Shown here: one piece after another, positions 7,844-16,729 of the stretch
How the letters are laid out: each line of letters starts with the position of its first letter
Numbering within the stretch: position 1 is the first letter of the stretch
The notes under the pieces: generated by a model
Told to the model about the DNA's origin: nothing
Database searches by the model: none
What the model saw: only the letters and a program-made list of their open reading frames with translations
Translations under genes and position numbers: made by a program
DNA from: an uncultured Pseudanabaenaceae cyanobacterium
Lineage (GTDB): Bacteria; Cyanobacteriota; Cyanobacteriia; PCC-9006; JAAUQQ01
Assembly (NCBI GenBank): GCA_937949725.1
Contig: CALECT010000176.1
Coordinates: 1 to 42,519 of the forward strand
Reading direction: 5' to 3'
DNA: 42,519 nucleotides

Positions 7844-8839
7844 TTAGCGGAACATGATGCTCACAGAGCTTTCTTCGTGGATGCGCCAGATGGTCTCACC
7901 CAGGAGATTGGCAACGGAAAGTACCTTGAGCTGGGGGAAATGGCGATCGGCAGGGATGGGGATTGTATTGGTGACAATCACTTCCTCAAACAGATCGGGC
8001 TGGGAAAGGCGCTCCGCTGCGGGGGGAGAGAACACCGCGTGAGTCGCACAGGCGTAGACGCGCTTAGCCCCTTGTTGCCGTAAGAACTTAGCTCCTTCAC
8101 AAATGGTGCCAGCGGTGTCGATCATGTCGTCGACGAGAACCACCGTTTTATCCCGCACATCGCCAATCACGTTCATGACTTCTGCGACGTTGTGGGCCTG
8201 GCGACGCTTATCAATGATGGCCAGAGGGGCATCGTTTAACTTCTTCGCAAAGGCACGGGCACGGGCCACACCACCGATATCGGGGGAGACCACCACTAGG
8301 TCTGAAAGATTCTTGTTCAACAGATAGTCGAACAGAACGGGGGAACCGTAGATGTGGTCACAGGGGATGTCGAAGTAGCCCTGGATTTGGGCGGAGTGGA
8401 GATCCATGGCTAGAACGCGATCAGCCCCTGCTTGGGTGACCAAGTTGGCGACTAGCTTTGCCGTGATCGACTCCCGGCCTGCGGTTTTGCGATCGGCGCG
8501 GGCGTAGCCGTAGTAAGGCACCACTGCTGTGATCTGCCGAGCAGATGCGCGACGGCAGGCATCCACCATGATGAGCAATTCCATCAGGTGGTCATTGACT
8601 GGGTGGCAGGTGGGCTGGATGAGGTAAACATCACAACCCCGAATGGATTCTTGAACTTGCACATACATCTCGCCATCGGCGAATTGCTTGCGTACAAGGG
8701 GACCCAAGTCAATGCCGAGGTAACGGGCAACCTCCTCCGCTAGAGCGGGGTTTGAGGAGCCGGAAAACAGCCGCAGTCGCTGATTCTCTGGCAGAGTCGG
8801 CATCGAAGATGGAAAAGGCAGTGTGGCGGAACGGATCAC
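7844..8839 (-). CDS. prs: Ribose-phosphate pyrophosphokinase (PRPP synthetase)
   Basis: The enzyme transfers pyrophosphate from ATP to ribose 5-phosphate to make PRPP for nucleotide, His, Trp and NAD synthesis in the cytosol. The 331-residue product has the class I signatures: RLRLFSGSSNPALAEEVA at the N-terminus, the FADGE and QESIRGCDVYLIQP segments, the metal/ATP region DLHSAQIQGYFDIPCDH and the PRPP loop VVLVDDMIDTAGT. The start is taken as the GTG at 8839, giving MIRSATLPFP, similar to N-termini I recall from other cyanobacteria. An ATG at 8803 (MPTLPENQ) is an alternative. A gap of about 600 non-coding bases lies upstream. Confidence 0.96.
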   Translation of the reverse strand: MIRSATLPFPSSMPTLPENQRLRLFSGSSNPALAEEVARYLGIDLGPLVRKQFADGEMYVQVQESIRGCDVYLIQPTCHPVNDHLMELLIMVDACRRASARQITAVVPYYGYARADRKTAGRESITAKLVANLVTQAGADRVLAMDLHSAQIQGYFDIPCDHIYGSPVLFDYLLNKNLSDLVVVSPDIGGVARARAFAKKLNDAPLAIIDKRRQAHNVAEVMNVIGDVRDKTVVLVDDMIDTAGTICEGAKFLRQQGAKRVYACATHAVFSPPAAERLSQPDLFEEVIVTNTIPIPADRHFPQLKVLSVANLLGETIWRIHEESSVSIMFR

Positions 8840-9451
8840 GGCAATTTCTATGAGCGCATTCTTGGCAATCCTATCACTATTAGGTAATGAATTTGTGGCC
8901 TAAGACTGATCGTTTGATGGTGAGAAGCAAGGGGTAGTTGGCGACTGTAAATATTGGCTGCTTAATGCATGGAAGTGTACTTCGTGTCGACTGCCGTAAT
9001 TTATCTTGAAGAGACTCGGGTTGATGTTGCTACCTCACTCGGCTTTTAGTGCTAAATGCGGAGCCTTTTCGAATAGAAACTACTCTATTCCTCTGGCCAG
9101 GCTTGGCCAACTCAAAAAAAGCTGTAATGTCTCTGGGTGTTGCTCAGTCAAGCATCTGGGGTTCTGCTCTTCCTGTAGATTGTGAGACTCTTTATGCCTT
9201 TCCTTAATGACTTTACTCGAAAAGCAGTAGCTCTAAAATTGAGCTCTACAGTCTATGTCAGACTAGTTTTAAGATGGCCAACATAGATATTCATGAGTCG
9301 CTATATGGTGTTTGTCTCATGATGAAAATACAGGCAGTTGATATTTCTTTGTGGTATTTGAACAGCTCACTAAGCTCCCATGAATAAGAATTAAGCTTGG
9401 AGAGATGGCGTTCATTCTATTATGGGAACTGTTGTTAAAGGCTTCGACAAT
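8840..9451. promoter_or_regulatory. Long AT-richer intergenic region with several small hairpins
   Basis: This stretch lies between the divergent prs and YqeY genes and contains no convincing ORF. It is more AT-rich than its surroundings. Short hairpins are visible: GAATAGA/TCTATTC at 9071-9090, TGGCCA/TGGCCA at 9094-9109 followed by an A-run at 9114-9120, and AGCTC/GAGCT at 9229-9245. It could carry a small RNA or long leaders, but I recognise no known RNA family. Confidence 0.35.
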
Positions 9452-9910
9452 ATGAGCTTGATTGATCGCATCAGCGATGATATTAAATCTGCGATGAAAG
9501 CCAAGGATAAACTCCGCTTAGAAACCGTTCGTAGTGTAAAGAAAACGCTCCTCGAAAAAGTGGTTGAAGCTAGGGCTAAAGGTAACGAGGTACTCTCCCC
9601 TGAGGAAGAGCTGGCGGCCTTGAGCCAATTGGCCAAGCAGCGGCGTGATTCCATTGCTCAATATCTTGATGCAGGTCGCCTAGAACTGGCCGATAAGGAG
9701 CAGCAAGAGCTAGAGATTTTGCAGGAATATCTACCCGCTCAACTCTCGGTGGAAGAGGTGGGGGCGATCGTTGACAAAATCATTGCCCAGGTCGAAGCAA
9801 CGGGCCCTCGAGACATGGGTAAGGTTATGGGACCTGCCATGAAGGAGCTCAAGGGCAAAGCGGACGGTAAGCTTGTCCAAGATGCGGTTAAGCAGCGACT
9901 CGCTGGTTAG
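9452..9910 (+). CDS. GatB/YqeY domain-containing protein
   Basis: The 152-residue product is a stand-alone YqeY protein, related to the C-terminal tail domain of GatB in the tRNA amidotransferase. It shows SLIDRISDDIKSAMKAKDKLRLETVRSV at the N-terminus, the ELEILQEYLPAQLS hinge, and GPRDMGKVMGPAMKELKGKADGK near the end, all family hallmarks, and is full length. YqeY proteins are thought to contact tRNA, but the role of the single-domain form is not firmly established. The ATG at 9452 matches the usual N-terminus. An ATG at 9422 would add ten unconserved residues. It stands alone between two gaps of about 600 bases. Confidence 0.88.
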   Translation: MSLIDRISDDIKSAMKAKDKLRLETVRSVKKTLLEKVVEARAKGNEVLSPEEELAALSQLAKQRRDSIAQYLDAGRLELADKEQQELEILQEYLPAQLSVEEVGAIVDKIIAQVEATGPRDMGKVMGPAMKELKGKADGKLVQDAVKQRLAG

Positions 9911-10251
9911 GAACTAGGCCGGTCTAATGATTTCAACAAATGGCTCCATGTTGGCTTCCTGGCAGATCAACTGTCAGGAGGCTCGTTTTGTTTATGGAGA
10001 GCTAAAAAGAAATTAAAAAAGAGGTGCCGGAGAGCATTGGCTTGAACTCTCTTAGAGAGCGCCTTTGGCAGATTCTGGCCTAGTTGAAGCAAGGAAATCC
10101 CTGGTTCTTGACTAGTTATATATTGTGATCCAGCCTATCGGAGCTGCTTGGAAAGTTCAAGCTTCGTGAAAATTCTTGTCTAGCGCGATGCTTTGGGGAT
10201 GTGGAGCGAGACTTGGAGCTGTCAGGCTTTTCTCTTTGCCTGTCAGGCTTT

Positions 10252-10291
10252 GCCTAGGTCGCAGAAGCTGACTCGGTTTCTGGACCTAGGC
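10252..10291 (+). other. Long hairpin upstream of the kinase gene
   Basis: The arms GCCTAGGTCGCAGAA (10252-10266) and TTCTGGACCTAGGC (10278-10291) form a 14-bp stem with one bulged G and an 11-base loop. No T-run follows on the plus strand, so it is not a classical terminator in that direction. It sits about 230 bases before the kinase start, immediately after the CTGTCAGGCTTT direct repeat. Confidence 0.55.
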
Positions 10292-10332
10292 CTTATGGCT
10301 CGTGCTGCGTTGTCACAGGCAGGACAAACTGC

Positions 10333-10360
10333 TTAACAATCTGAGGGCTTGCTATATATT
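10333..10360 (+). promoter_or_regulatory. Possible sigma-70-type promoter for the kinase gene
   Basis: TTAACA at 10333-10338 and TATATT at 10355-10360 are separated by 16 bases, which fits a -35/-10 pair. Transcription would start near 10367 and leave a leader of about 150 bases. This is pattern matching only. Confidence 0.3.
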
Positions 10361-10518
10361 GTCTGGAATAGGCAGTGATTTTTCTGCTGAGGGCGGTTGT
10401 TTGCGATGGATTCATGGCAATATAAATCCCCCTGACCTGTCCCTAGGTTCCAGCCTATCCAGTGACGGGGTTCATCTGTGCCTGCTAGCCTTGCGATTAG
10501 GAGCCCCTAAGCCTTTCC

Positions 10519-12612
10519 ATGCAACCCCCTATTACGATTGGTACGGTTTTGCAAAATCGCTATCGTGTCCTCCAAGTGTTGGGGCAAGGCGGTTTTGGGC
10601 GGACTTATTTGGCGGCAGACCAAGGGCGCTTTAACGAATACTGTGCTCTTAAAGAATTTATTCCCCCCACGGATAGCGCCTATGCGGTGGAGAAATCGAA
10701 CGAGCTGTTCGAGCGAGAAGCATCGGTGCTCTATCGCATTGATCACCCCCAGGTGCCGAAGTTTCGAGCGGTGTTTGATGAGGACCAGCGGTTATTTCTG
10801 GTTCAGGACTATGTGGAGGGCATGACCTACAGTGACTTGCTCGATGGGCGATTGGCCCAGGGGCAGGCATTCAGTGTGGATGAGGTGCTGCATTTTGTGC
10901 GCCAGCTTATGCCGGTGCTGACTCATATCCATGGCAAAGGCATTATCCATCGGGATATCTCCCCCGATAATGTGATGTGCCTGGAGGAGAAGAACATCCC
11001 GGTACTGATTGATTTTGGTGTGGTTAAGGCGATCGCCACCCAAATTCAAACTCAGCAAGGCAGCAACCCTACCACGGTAGGTAAGCCAGGCTATGCCCCC
11101 AGTGAGCAAATTCGCGGCAGTGAGGTTTACCCCAGCAGTGATCTCTATGCTCTTGCAGTGACAGCAGTTGTTCTGATGACGGGCCGCCAGCCCGGTGAGC
11201 TGTTTGATAGCAACAATATGACTTGGCGCTGGCGGCATTTGGTGCCTAGCGTTCCGGAGCGCTTTGCCATGGTGCTAGACCGCATGTTGAGCTATCGGCC
11301 TGGCGATCGCTATCAGTCCGCTGCTGATGTCCTGCAGGCCCTGGAGGACATGCCCCTCAACGCTGCGACCCAAGCCCCTCTTTCGGTGGTATCTCCTTCG
11401 GCTCCTTCGGTTTCCCAAATGCGAACCATGGCAGTGGGACGGGGGGAAGCGCCACCAACGGTTTCAAATCAGCCCTCGGGGACGCCGCCGCCTGGGCGAG
11501 TCTCGCGTCCCCTTGATCAACCCGGTTCTTCCTTCTGGGATGACCCTCTGGCAGTCTCTGCGGTGGGCCTGACTATCATTGCCTTGGCCGGTGCGGGCTC
11601 CTGGGCTGTGACGCGAAACTTGGCCGGGAGAGCGCCTGTTTCCAATACGCCTGTTACCAGTCCCGCTCCCGTCCAGCCCAATCCGACGCGGCCCGACGCT
11701 TCTCCCCAGGAAACTCGGCGACGGATCACGTTGTTGCCCGGTCAGCCCCAGGACTTGGCGGATAGCTTAACTGCCCAGCAAACCCTGGTCTATGAATTTG
11801 AGGCCGAAGCAGGAGAGCGTCTTAAAGCCAGTCTCCAGAAAGAGGGGGTGTTGTTAACGGTGCTCAATCCGGCTGGAAAGCCTGTCGTGGACCGAGCTAA
11901 GCGGGTGCGTCGCTGGGAAGGAGACCTTCCTGACGCGGGAACTTATGCCGTTGCGTTGCGACCTGTTTCGGGTATCTCTAAGGCTGATTTTGATCTGTCG
12001 CTGGCTTTGGAAGCTGCCCCCGCGCCGGAGCCAGACCCGGATCCGGAGCCCGCTGAGCCCATCTATCTGGAAGAACGATTGCAATTTGTGCCGGGTATTG
12101 ACCGGGTGCTGAAGGCTGAGTTGGAAGCGAATACTATCCAGCGCTATCGCATTCCTGTGGAGCAGGGGCAAATTCTCAATGCCCAGGTTCTAGAGGGGGA
12201 TGCAACTCTGCGTTTTTACGACGCCAGTGGTAGTCCTATTCCCGATATGGTGGGTCCGGATGGAGCGGTGGAAGCCACGACCAGTGGTGAGTACATGGTT
12301 GAAGTGGAGCCTGGTGGGTCTGGCAGCTATGCCGTGAACATTGGCATTAAACAAGCTCCAAAGCCCGACCCGGTCCCAACCCCTGATCCGGATCCGGTCC
12401 CGACTCCGGACCCAGTCCCCGATCCGACGCCGGATCCAGTTCCCCAGCCGGATCCTGTGCCTGCTCCTGATCCAGACCCATTTCCCGATCCCTTGCCTGC
12501 TCCGGATCCTTTGCCGACGCCCGTACCCGATCCGCAGCCCGACCCGCAGCCTGATCCGGTACCTGAGACTCCACCGATTGTTGATGTACCGCCACCGACG
12601 CCGTTGCCTTAA
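10519..12612 (+). CDS. Membrane-anchored Ser/Thr protein kinase with PPC-like domains and Pro-Asp tail
   Basis: The 697-residue protein starts with a Hanks-type kinase domain: Gly loop GQGGFG at 22-27, ATP-binding Lys45 (CALKEF), catalytic HRDISPDN at 144-151 and metal-binding DFG at 165-167. The loop has Ser where most kinases have Lys (HRDLKPEN), a variant I know from other cyanobacterial kinases, so it is probably active. After a Pro/Ser-rich linker there is one membrane span (about 345-365). Two beta-rich segments follow (about 400-495 and 515-610) that resemble pre-peptidase C-terminal domains, each with a LxxGQ/EQGQ and AG(E)Y-type turn. Residues 613-697 are a Pro-Asp-rich repeat tail. 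The kinase would face the cytoplasm and the rest the periplasm, consistent with a sensor. Ligand and targets are unknown. Confidence 0.9.
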   Translation: MQPPITIGTVLQNRYRVLQVLGQGGFGRTYLAADQGRFNEYCALKEFIPPTDSAYAVEKSNELFEREASVLYRIDHPQVPKFRAVFDEDQRLFLVQDYVEGMTYSDLLDGRLAQGQAFSVDEVLHFVRQLMPVLTHIHGKGIIHRDISPDNVMCLEEKNIPVLIDFGVVKAIATQIQTQQGSNPTTVGKPGYAPSEQIRGSEVYPSSDLYALAVTAVVLMTGRQPGELFDSNNMTWRWRHLVPSVPERFAMVLDRMLSYRPGDRYQSAADVLQALEDMPLNAATQAPLSVVSPSAPSVSQMRTMAVGRGEAPPTVSNQPSGTPPPGRVSRPLDQPGSSFWDDPLAVSAVGLTIIALAGAGSWAVTRNLAGRAPVSNTPVTSPAPVQPNPTRPDASPQETRRRITLLPGQPQDLADSLTAQQTLVYEFEAEAGERLKASLQKEGVLLTVLNPAGKPVVDRAKRVRRWEGDLPDAGTYAVALRPVSGISKADFDLSLALEAAPAPEPDPDPEPAEPIYLEERLQFVPGIDRVLKAELEANTIQRYRIPVEQGQILNAQVLEGDATLRFYDASGSPIPDMVGPDGAVEATTSGEYMVEVEPGGSGSYAVNIGIKQAPKPDPVPTPDPDPVPTPDPVPDPTPDPVPQPDPVPAPDPDPFPDPLPAPDPLPTPVPDPQPDPQPDPVPETPPIVDVPPPTPLP
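12355..12609 (+). repeat. Pro-Asp low-complexity repeat within the kinase gene
   Basis: The 3' end of the kinase gene encodes degenerate repeats of PDPVPTPDPDPVP type, with GATCC and CCGGATCC-like units recurring in the DNA. Such tracts change length by slippage and may differ between strains. The encoded tail is probably extended and periplasmic. Confidence 0.8.
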
Positions 12613-12736
12613 GACGTTCGTTTGATCGGCAAGGCTGAGTCAATGCGATCGCAATCTCTGGCATTCTTCCAAATTCCTTGGATAATAGGGGCTAGAACTA
12701 TCCCCCTATGGGCGAGACCGACGCAATATTTTTTCT

Positions 12737-13420
12737 ATGACAATCAAAAGCCTATTGGTCGCTGGGAGCGGCTGGGGTGTCGGTAAGACCGTGACCATGG
12801 CAACGCTGCTTTGTGAGTTGCAAGCCCAAACGGGACGCCTGGACTGGGGCTTGATGAAGCTAATTCAATGCGGCGGTGAAGATAATGCGGTGTTGGCCGA
12901 TTGGCTCAATTTTGGTGGAGTCGAAATGGCGACTCCACTCAAGTTTTCTGCTTGTTTAGATCCGGCTCTGGCTGCAAATAAGGCCGGGCAGGATGTGAGC
13001 TTGGCCCCGGTTTGGAAGGCTTTGGCTCAGATGGGCGAGGACTATCGCGGTGTTCTAGTAGAAGGGGTGGGGAGCCTCAGCAGCGCCATTACGCCCCAGT
13101 CCACCCTGGCTGATGTGGCGGCGGACTGGAAACTGCCAGTGTTGCTGGTGGCTGCGGTGCGGCCCGAGGTTTTGTCGGAGCTGGTGGCCCAGGCGGCGAT
13201 CGCCCGCAAAGCAAATTGCGACTTGCGGGGCATTGTGCTCAACTGCGCCACCCCCGAAGCCCAGCAGTATTTGATGGACTGGGCACCGCCAAGGCTCGTA
13301 GAGCAGATGACGGGCTATCCCGTGCTGGGCAAACTGCCCTACTTGGCGGGGGATGATCGCGATGTGGCCCGGCTGTCGCGGGTGGCGGCGGATCTGGATT
13401 TAGAAGGCGTCTGGCGGTAG
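12737..13420 (+). CDS. BioD-like P-loop protein (putative dethiobiotin synthetase)
   Basis: The 227-residue protein has the dethiobiotin synthetase/cobyrinate synthase fold and the length of BioD. The P-loop is GSGWGVGKT at residues 10-18, a candidate substrate Lys lies in LMKLIQCGGED (Lys41), and VEGVGSLSS corresponds to the VEGAGG segment of BioD. The end has the GYPVLGKLPYL strand usual in this family. BioD forms the ureido ring of dethiobiotin from DAPA, CO2 and ATP. No other biotin gene is nearby, and the P-loop region is atypical (GSGWGVGKT rather than GTDTxVGKT), so another ATP-dependent carboxylation or amidation role is possible. Its stop is 58 bases from that of the convergent subtilase. 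Confidence 0.65.
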   Translation: MTIKSLLVAGSGWGVGKTVTMATLLCELQAQTGRLDWGLMKLIQCGGEDNAVLADWLNFGGVEMATPLKFSACLDPALAANKAGQDVSLAPVWKALAQMGEDYRGVLVEGVGSLSSAITPQSTLADVAADWKLPVLLVAAVRPEVLSELVAQAAIARKANCDLRGIVLNCATPEAQQYLMDWAPPRLVEQMTGYPVLGKLPYLAGDDRDVARLSRVAADLDLEGVWR

Positions 13421-13478
13421 GGACATGGCATGCCCGCAGTCAGGATTGGTGCCAAACAGTCTGTCTTCAGCCCTATTC

Positions 13479-14846
13479 CTAAGCCATCTGAATTAGCTTC
13501 AGGGCCTCGGCTGGCTGAATCAGGCCATACCCCCAGCGGTTGTCAGGGCGGCGCTCAGTGCCATTGGGATGCAGGGCCGTTTCCCGTAGCGCTTTGAGCA
13601 CATCCGTTGCCGAAGCTTCAGGATTAGCCGCCATCAGCAGCGCCGCCACACCGGAGATGTGGGGAGCTGCCATGGAGGTGCCATCCATGTAGGTATAGGC
13701 GAAAGTGCCGTCGGGGCGCTGCTCTGGTGGAATGCAAGAGTAGACCTGGGCACCGGGAGCTACAACATCGGGCTTGGTGACAATTTCTTCAGGGCTTTGG
13801 CCAGGGAAGACGAGGCTCGCACCGCTGCTGAAGAAGGTTACGCCCAGTTGGTCCTCGGCCATTTGCTCGATCGCCCCTACAGAGAAGGCGTTGTAGCTAT
13901 TGCCAGGGGAGCTAGTGTTGCCATGGTTGCTGTTGCCGATCGCCACCACGGGCAGCACATCGTATTGGCTGATGAGAATATCCAACACCTTGGAGAACAG
14001 AGGCTCGTAATATTCCAAGCCGAGGGAGAGGTTAATGATGTCTGCCCCCCGCTCGATTGCCCAGGCCATGCCCTCCACCAGGGTCAACAGCGTGGCATTG
14101 CCCACCAGAACGCCGCCCACCAGCAAATTTGCCTCCGGCGCACAGCCAATGGCGATGCCTTCTTCGGTCATGCCGCCCGCGATGGTGCCGCAGATGTGGG
14201 TGCCATGCTGGCCCGCATCAAAGCTGACGTCAGTGGTGATGCGGCGACCCAGTGGGTCCACGAGGACAAAGTCTTGAACGCGACCCTTGAGGGCGGGGTG
14301 GTCGCCGTAGCAGCCGGTGTCTAGGACAGCGACATTAATGCCTGCGCCTTTGGTCGTTTCCCAAACCTTGGCAATGTCGAGCTGCTTGAGGCCCCAGGTT
14401 AAACCGCCTTCTTGCTCCTGGGGCAGGAGGTCGGTGTAGTCGATCTGCTTGGGCTTGAGCAGCTCAATGTTTTGGTTGGGTAGCACGGCTACCACATCTG
14501 GCTCGGATGCCAGGGCAGCCAGGGTGGTGCGAGTGACTTCCACATTGGCCATGGGAAGTGTGCCTGCGCCAATGGTGCGGGTTTGGAGAGGCGCGCCTTC
14601 GTGGCCCATCTCAAGGCTGCGGCCCTGGTAGCTCTCGAAGAGGCGGCTTTCCACTTGGCGCTGGAGCTGGGTCTGTTCCCGCACGACGTTGAGCTGGCGG
14701 CGGTTGAGCTGACCGAGGCGATCGCCCACTTGGATGCCTTCAATTCCGGGCGTTTGATAAATGACGATGGCATCGCGGCGATCGTGGTCGCCACTGCGAG
14801 CTAAGAAAGGTTTGAAGGCGGGGGAAATCTTGCGATCAATGCTCAT
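13479..14846 (-). CDS. Subtilisin-like (S8) serine peptidase
   Basis: From the ATG at 14846 the product has 455 residues. The catalytic triad is complete: Asp176 in AVLDTGCYGDHPALKG, His214 in GQHGTHICGTIAG and Ser391 in DGTSMAAPHISG, with the oxyanion Asn305 in VVAIGNSNHGN. About 150 residues precede the domain; the part with MANVEVTRTTLAALASEPDVVAVLPNQ resembles an I9-type inhibitor propeptide. I see no signal peptide at either possible start (14921 or 14846), so export is unproven and it could act in the cytoplasm. It stands alone on the minus strand, convergent with the BioD-like gene. The substrate is unknown. Confidence 0.92.
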   Translation of the reverse strand: MSIDRKISPAFKPFLARSGDHDRRDAIVIYQTPGIEGIQVGDRLGQLNRRQLNVVREQTQLQRQVESRLFESYQGRSLEMGHEGAPLQTRTIGAGTLPMANVEVTRTTLAALASEPDVVAVLPNQNIELLKPKQIDYTDLLPQEQEGGLTWGLKQLDIAKVWETTKGAGINVAVLDTGCYGDHPALKGRVQDFVLVDPLGRRITTDVSFDAGQHGTHICGTIAGGMTEEGIAIGCAPEANLLVGGVLVGNATLLTLVEGMAWAIERGADIINLSLGLEYYEPLFSKVLDILISQYDVLPVVAIGNSNHGNTSSPGNSYNAFSVGAIEQMAEDQLGVTFFSSGASLVFPGQSPEEIVTKPDVVAPGAQVYSCIPPEQRPDGTFAYTYMDGTSMAAPHISGVAALLMAANPEASATDVLKALRETALHPNGTERRPDNRWGYGLIQPAEALKLIQMA

Positions 14847-15192
14847 GGGAGGGTTGCCGTGGGAGGAATAGACCCAAAGTTGCCTCGGGTAAGACAAGCC
14901 TTTGGAATTGGGTCCATTCACCCTAGCAACAGCCTCTAGGTGGTGAGAGGGAGGGTTTTAACCTTGATTTCTTTGGGCGGTATTGCCCCTTTTTTAGGGT
15001 GCTGTTTTCAATGTAGCGGGGGGATTCTGTGTCGCCGTTGATTTTTAAGTCAGCAACCACGATGTGTTGTCAGTAAATGCGGCTGAAACAAACCAGGAGG
15101 TTGAAAGGCAACAATCGCTTTCTTTCTGCTTCAACAACTGAGCTATTATCACGAGGCAGTAACGCTATGGCTTGAGTTAGCTCAACCGTTTC

Positions 15193-16701
15193 ATGAGTAA
15201 TAGCAAGGATAAGCGACAGAGGTGCGGGAATTTATGGTCTCTGTCGGGGATGAGTTTTTTACTCTTTGCCCTTGCAGGATTGTTCATGTTCATCCTGTTC
15301 TCTCCTGGCTTAGACTGTGCTGACTTTGATTATGATGAGGGGGTCAATCTCATTAAGGCCTCGTTAGTTGCTAATGGGAACAATCTCTATCAAGACATTT
15401 GGAGCGACCAGCCGCCCACTTTCACAGTTCTATTGGCCCAGGTCTTCCCCTGGTTTGGCAGCAACATTACCTTCTATCGCGGCATTGTTCTAGGCTTTAC
15501 CATTATCTTGCTGGCCGCCCTCTGGCATTTTATTTGTTTAATCGGTAGCAGAGCCCATGCTGTCGTGGCCTTAGTTCTTCTGCTGATCTCTGCTAATTTC
15601 TTGAAGCTAAGCACAGCGGTCATGCTCGGAATTCCGATGCTTTCAATGGCTATGGTCTCGCTACTTTGTCTTGGCTATTGGCATCGAACTCGGAAAAGGT
15701 CTTGCTTACTTGGGTCTGCCGCTTTTTTAGCTATCTCAATCACAATTAAGCTACAAATTGGCTTTCTTGTACCCATTTGGGTCATTGGCATTGGCATCGG
15801 TGAGCTTACCCATCCACGCCAACGTTCGATATTGCAAAAGCTCAGTCCTGTCGCTGTTTGGATGACTTGCTTTGTCTCGAGCTGTTTGCTATTGCTCATG
15901 CTTGGTGTGGACCTTGAGCACTTTCCCAAGGAAGTTGTAGATCAATTACTGGGTGGACACATTAAAGCCAGAGATAACTACACCAATGCGGGGCTAGAAA
16001 CTGTAGCCAATATGAGCCAAGTGGCCCTCCTTGTATTGCCCATTGCAACTAGCATTTGGATAGGAATTCAAAAAAAGTCTTGGCTCATCCTATATCCCGC
16101 ATTTTGGTTGGCCACCATTCTGGCTCTGCTGCTTTTTCATTCGCCAGTTTGGTTTCACCATTTGCTGTTAATTGAAATCCCTGCAGCCATGCTCTGTGCA
16201 TACCTTGCAGGGGAAATGTGGCACACAATTCGACAAAGCAGATTTCGACCCTCGCCTCAGCTCTTAGGAGTAGGACTGGTGAGCCTATTGCTTTTGGTTT
16301 CTACAGTCCGCCTCGGCAGCAATGTGATTAAAACTTTGAGGGGGTGGACTTCTGTTTGTAGAAATCCATCTATCGATATGGATGTCTTGCAGGACATCAA
16401 GGCATTAACCCGTGAGGAAAGCCTCATCATCACAGATCGCCCCACCTATGCAATTTTGAGCGGTAATCAGGTTCCCCCCAATCTCGCAGTTCTCACCCAA
16501 AAACGACTCAAAACAGGCGGAGTCTCAGAGGGAGAGTTATTGAGAACGATCCAGTCTAGTCAGCCACCTATTATTTATCTAGAGCGGTTTGAATGGCCCC
16601 TTGTCAATAAGGCTCTGCTGAATCCTGAATCAGGCTATACCTTGGTTCGTGAAGAAGGGAAGAACAGACTTTATCGTCGCAATTTTGCAGAGATCCAGTG
16701 A
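15193..16701 (+). CDS. Integral membrane glycosyltransferase, GT39/ArnT type
   Basis: The 502-residue protein has roughly ten membrane spans, starting with SFLLFALAGLFMFILFSP. The acidic motif DYDEG at 46-50 sits in the first periplasmic loop, where GT39/GT83 (PMT/ArnT-type) enzymes carry their catalytic Asp-Glu. The following NGNNLYQDIWSDQPP segment is typical of the PMT_2 group. Such enzymes transfer sugar from a polyprenyl-phosphate donor to lipid or protein on the outer face of the membrane. A C-terminal soluble region of about 110 residues follows the last span. It is convergent with a second GT39-type gene 28 bases away. Donor and acceptor cannot be told from the sequence. Confidence 0.8.
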   Translation: MSNSKDKRQRCGNLWSLSGMSFLLFALAGLFMFILFSPGLDCADFDYDEGVNLIKASLVANGNNLYQDIWSDQPPTFTVLLAQVFPWFGSNITFYRGIVLGFTIILLAALWHFICLIGSRAHAVVALVLLLISANFLKLSTAVMLGIPMLSMAMVSLLCLGYWHRTRKRSCLLGSAAFLAISITIKLQIGFLVPIWVIGIGIGELTHPRQRSILQKLSPVAVWMTCFVSSCLLLLMLGVDLEHFPKEVVDQLLGGHIKARDNYTNAGLETVANMSQVALLVLPIATSIWIGIQKKSWLILYPAFWLATILALLLFHSPVWFHHLLLIEIPAAMLCAYLAGEMWHTIRQSRFRPSPQLLGVGLVSLLLLVSTVRLGSNVIKTLRGWTSVCRNPSIDMDVLQDIKALTREESLIITDRPTYAILSGNQVPPNLAVLTQKRLKTGGVSEGELLRTIQSSQPPIIYLERFEWPLVNKALLNPESGYTLVREEGKNRLYRRNFAEIQ

Positions 16702-16729
16702 TATCGTCCCTGGGGCATGTCAAGTTCAG

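Larger units (their letters stand above)
9911..10518. promoter_or_regulatory. Long leader or intergenic region before the kinase gene
   Basis: About 600 bases with no supported gene. They contain a direct repeat CTGTCAGGCTTT (10219-10230 and 10240-10251), a long hairpin just after it, and a possible promoter. A 110-residue ORF at 10302 overlaps the kinase start and looks spurious. The repeat and hairpin are listed separately. Confidence 0.35.

Noticed and set aside
10302..10634. 110-residue plus-strand ORF before the kinase gene.
   Set aside because: It overlaps the kinase start in another frame, has no recognisable domain and covers the hairpin region.
13659..14324. 221-residue plus-strand ORF within the subtilase gene.
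   Set aside because: It is the antisense of a clear catalytic domain with all triad motifs. The translation has no domain signature.
14975..14994. GGGC-GGTATT-GCCC followed by a T-run before the glycosyltransferase gene.
   Set aside because: The stem has only four pairs and no gene ends just upstream on the plus strand, so I do not call it a terminator.
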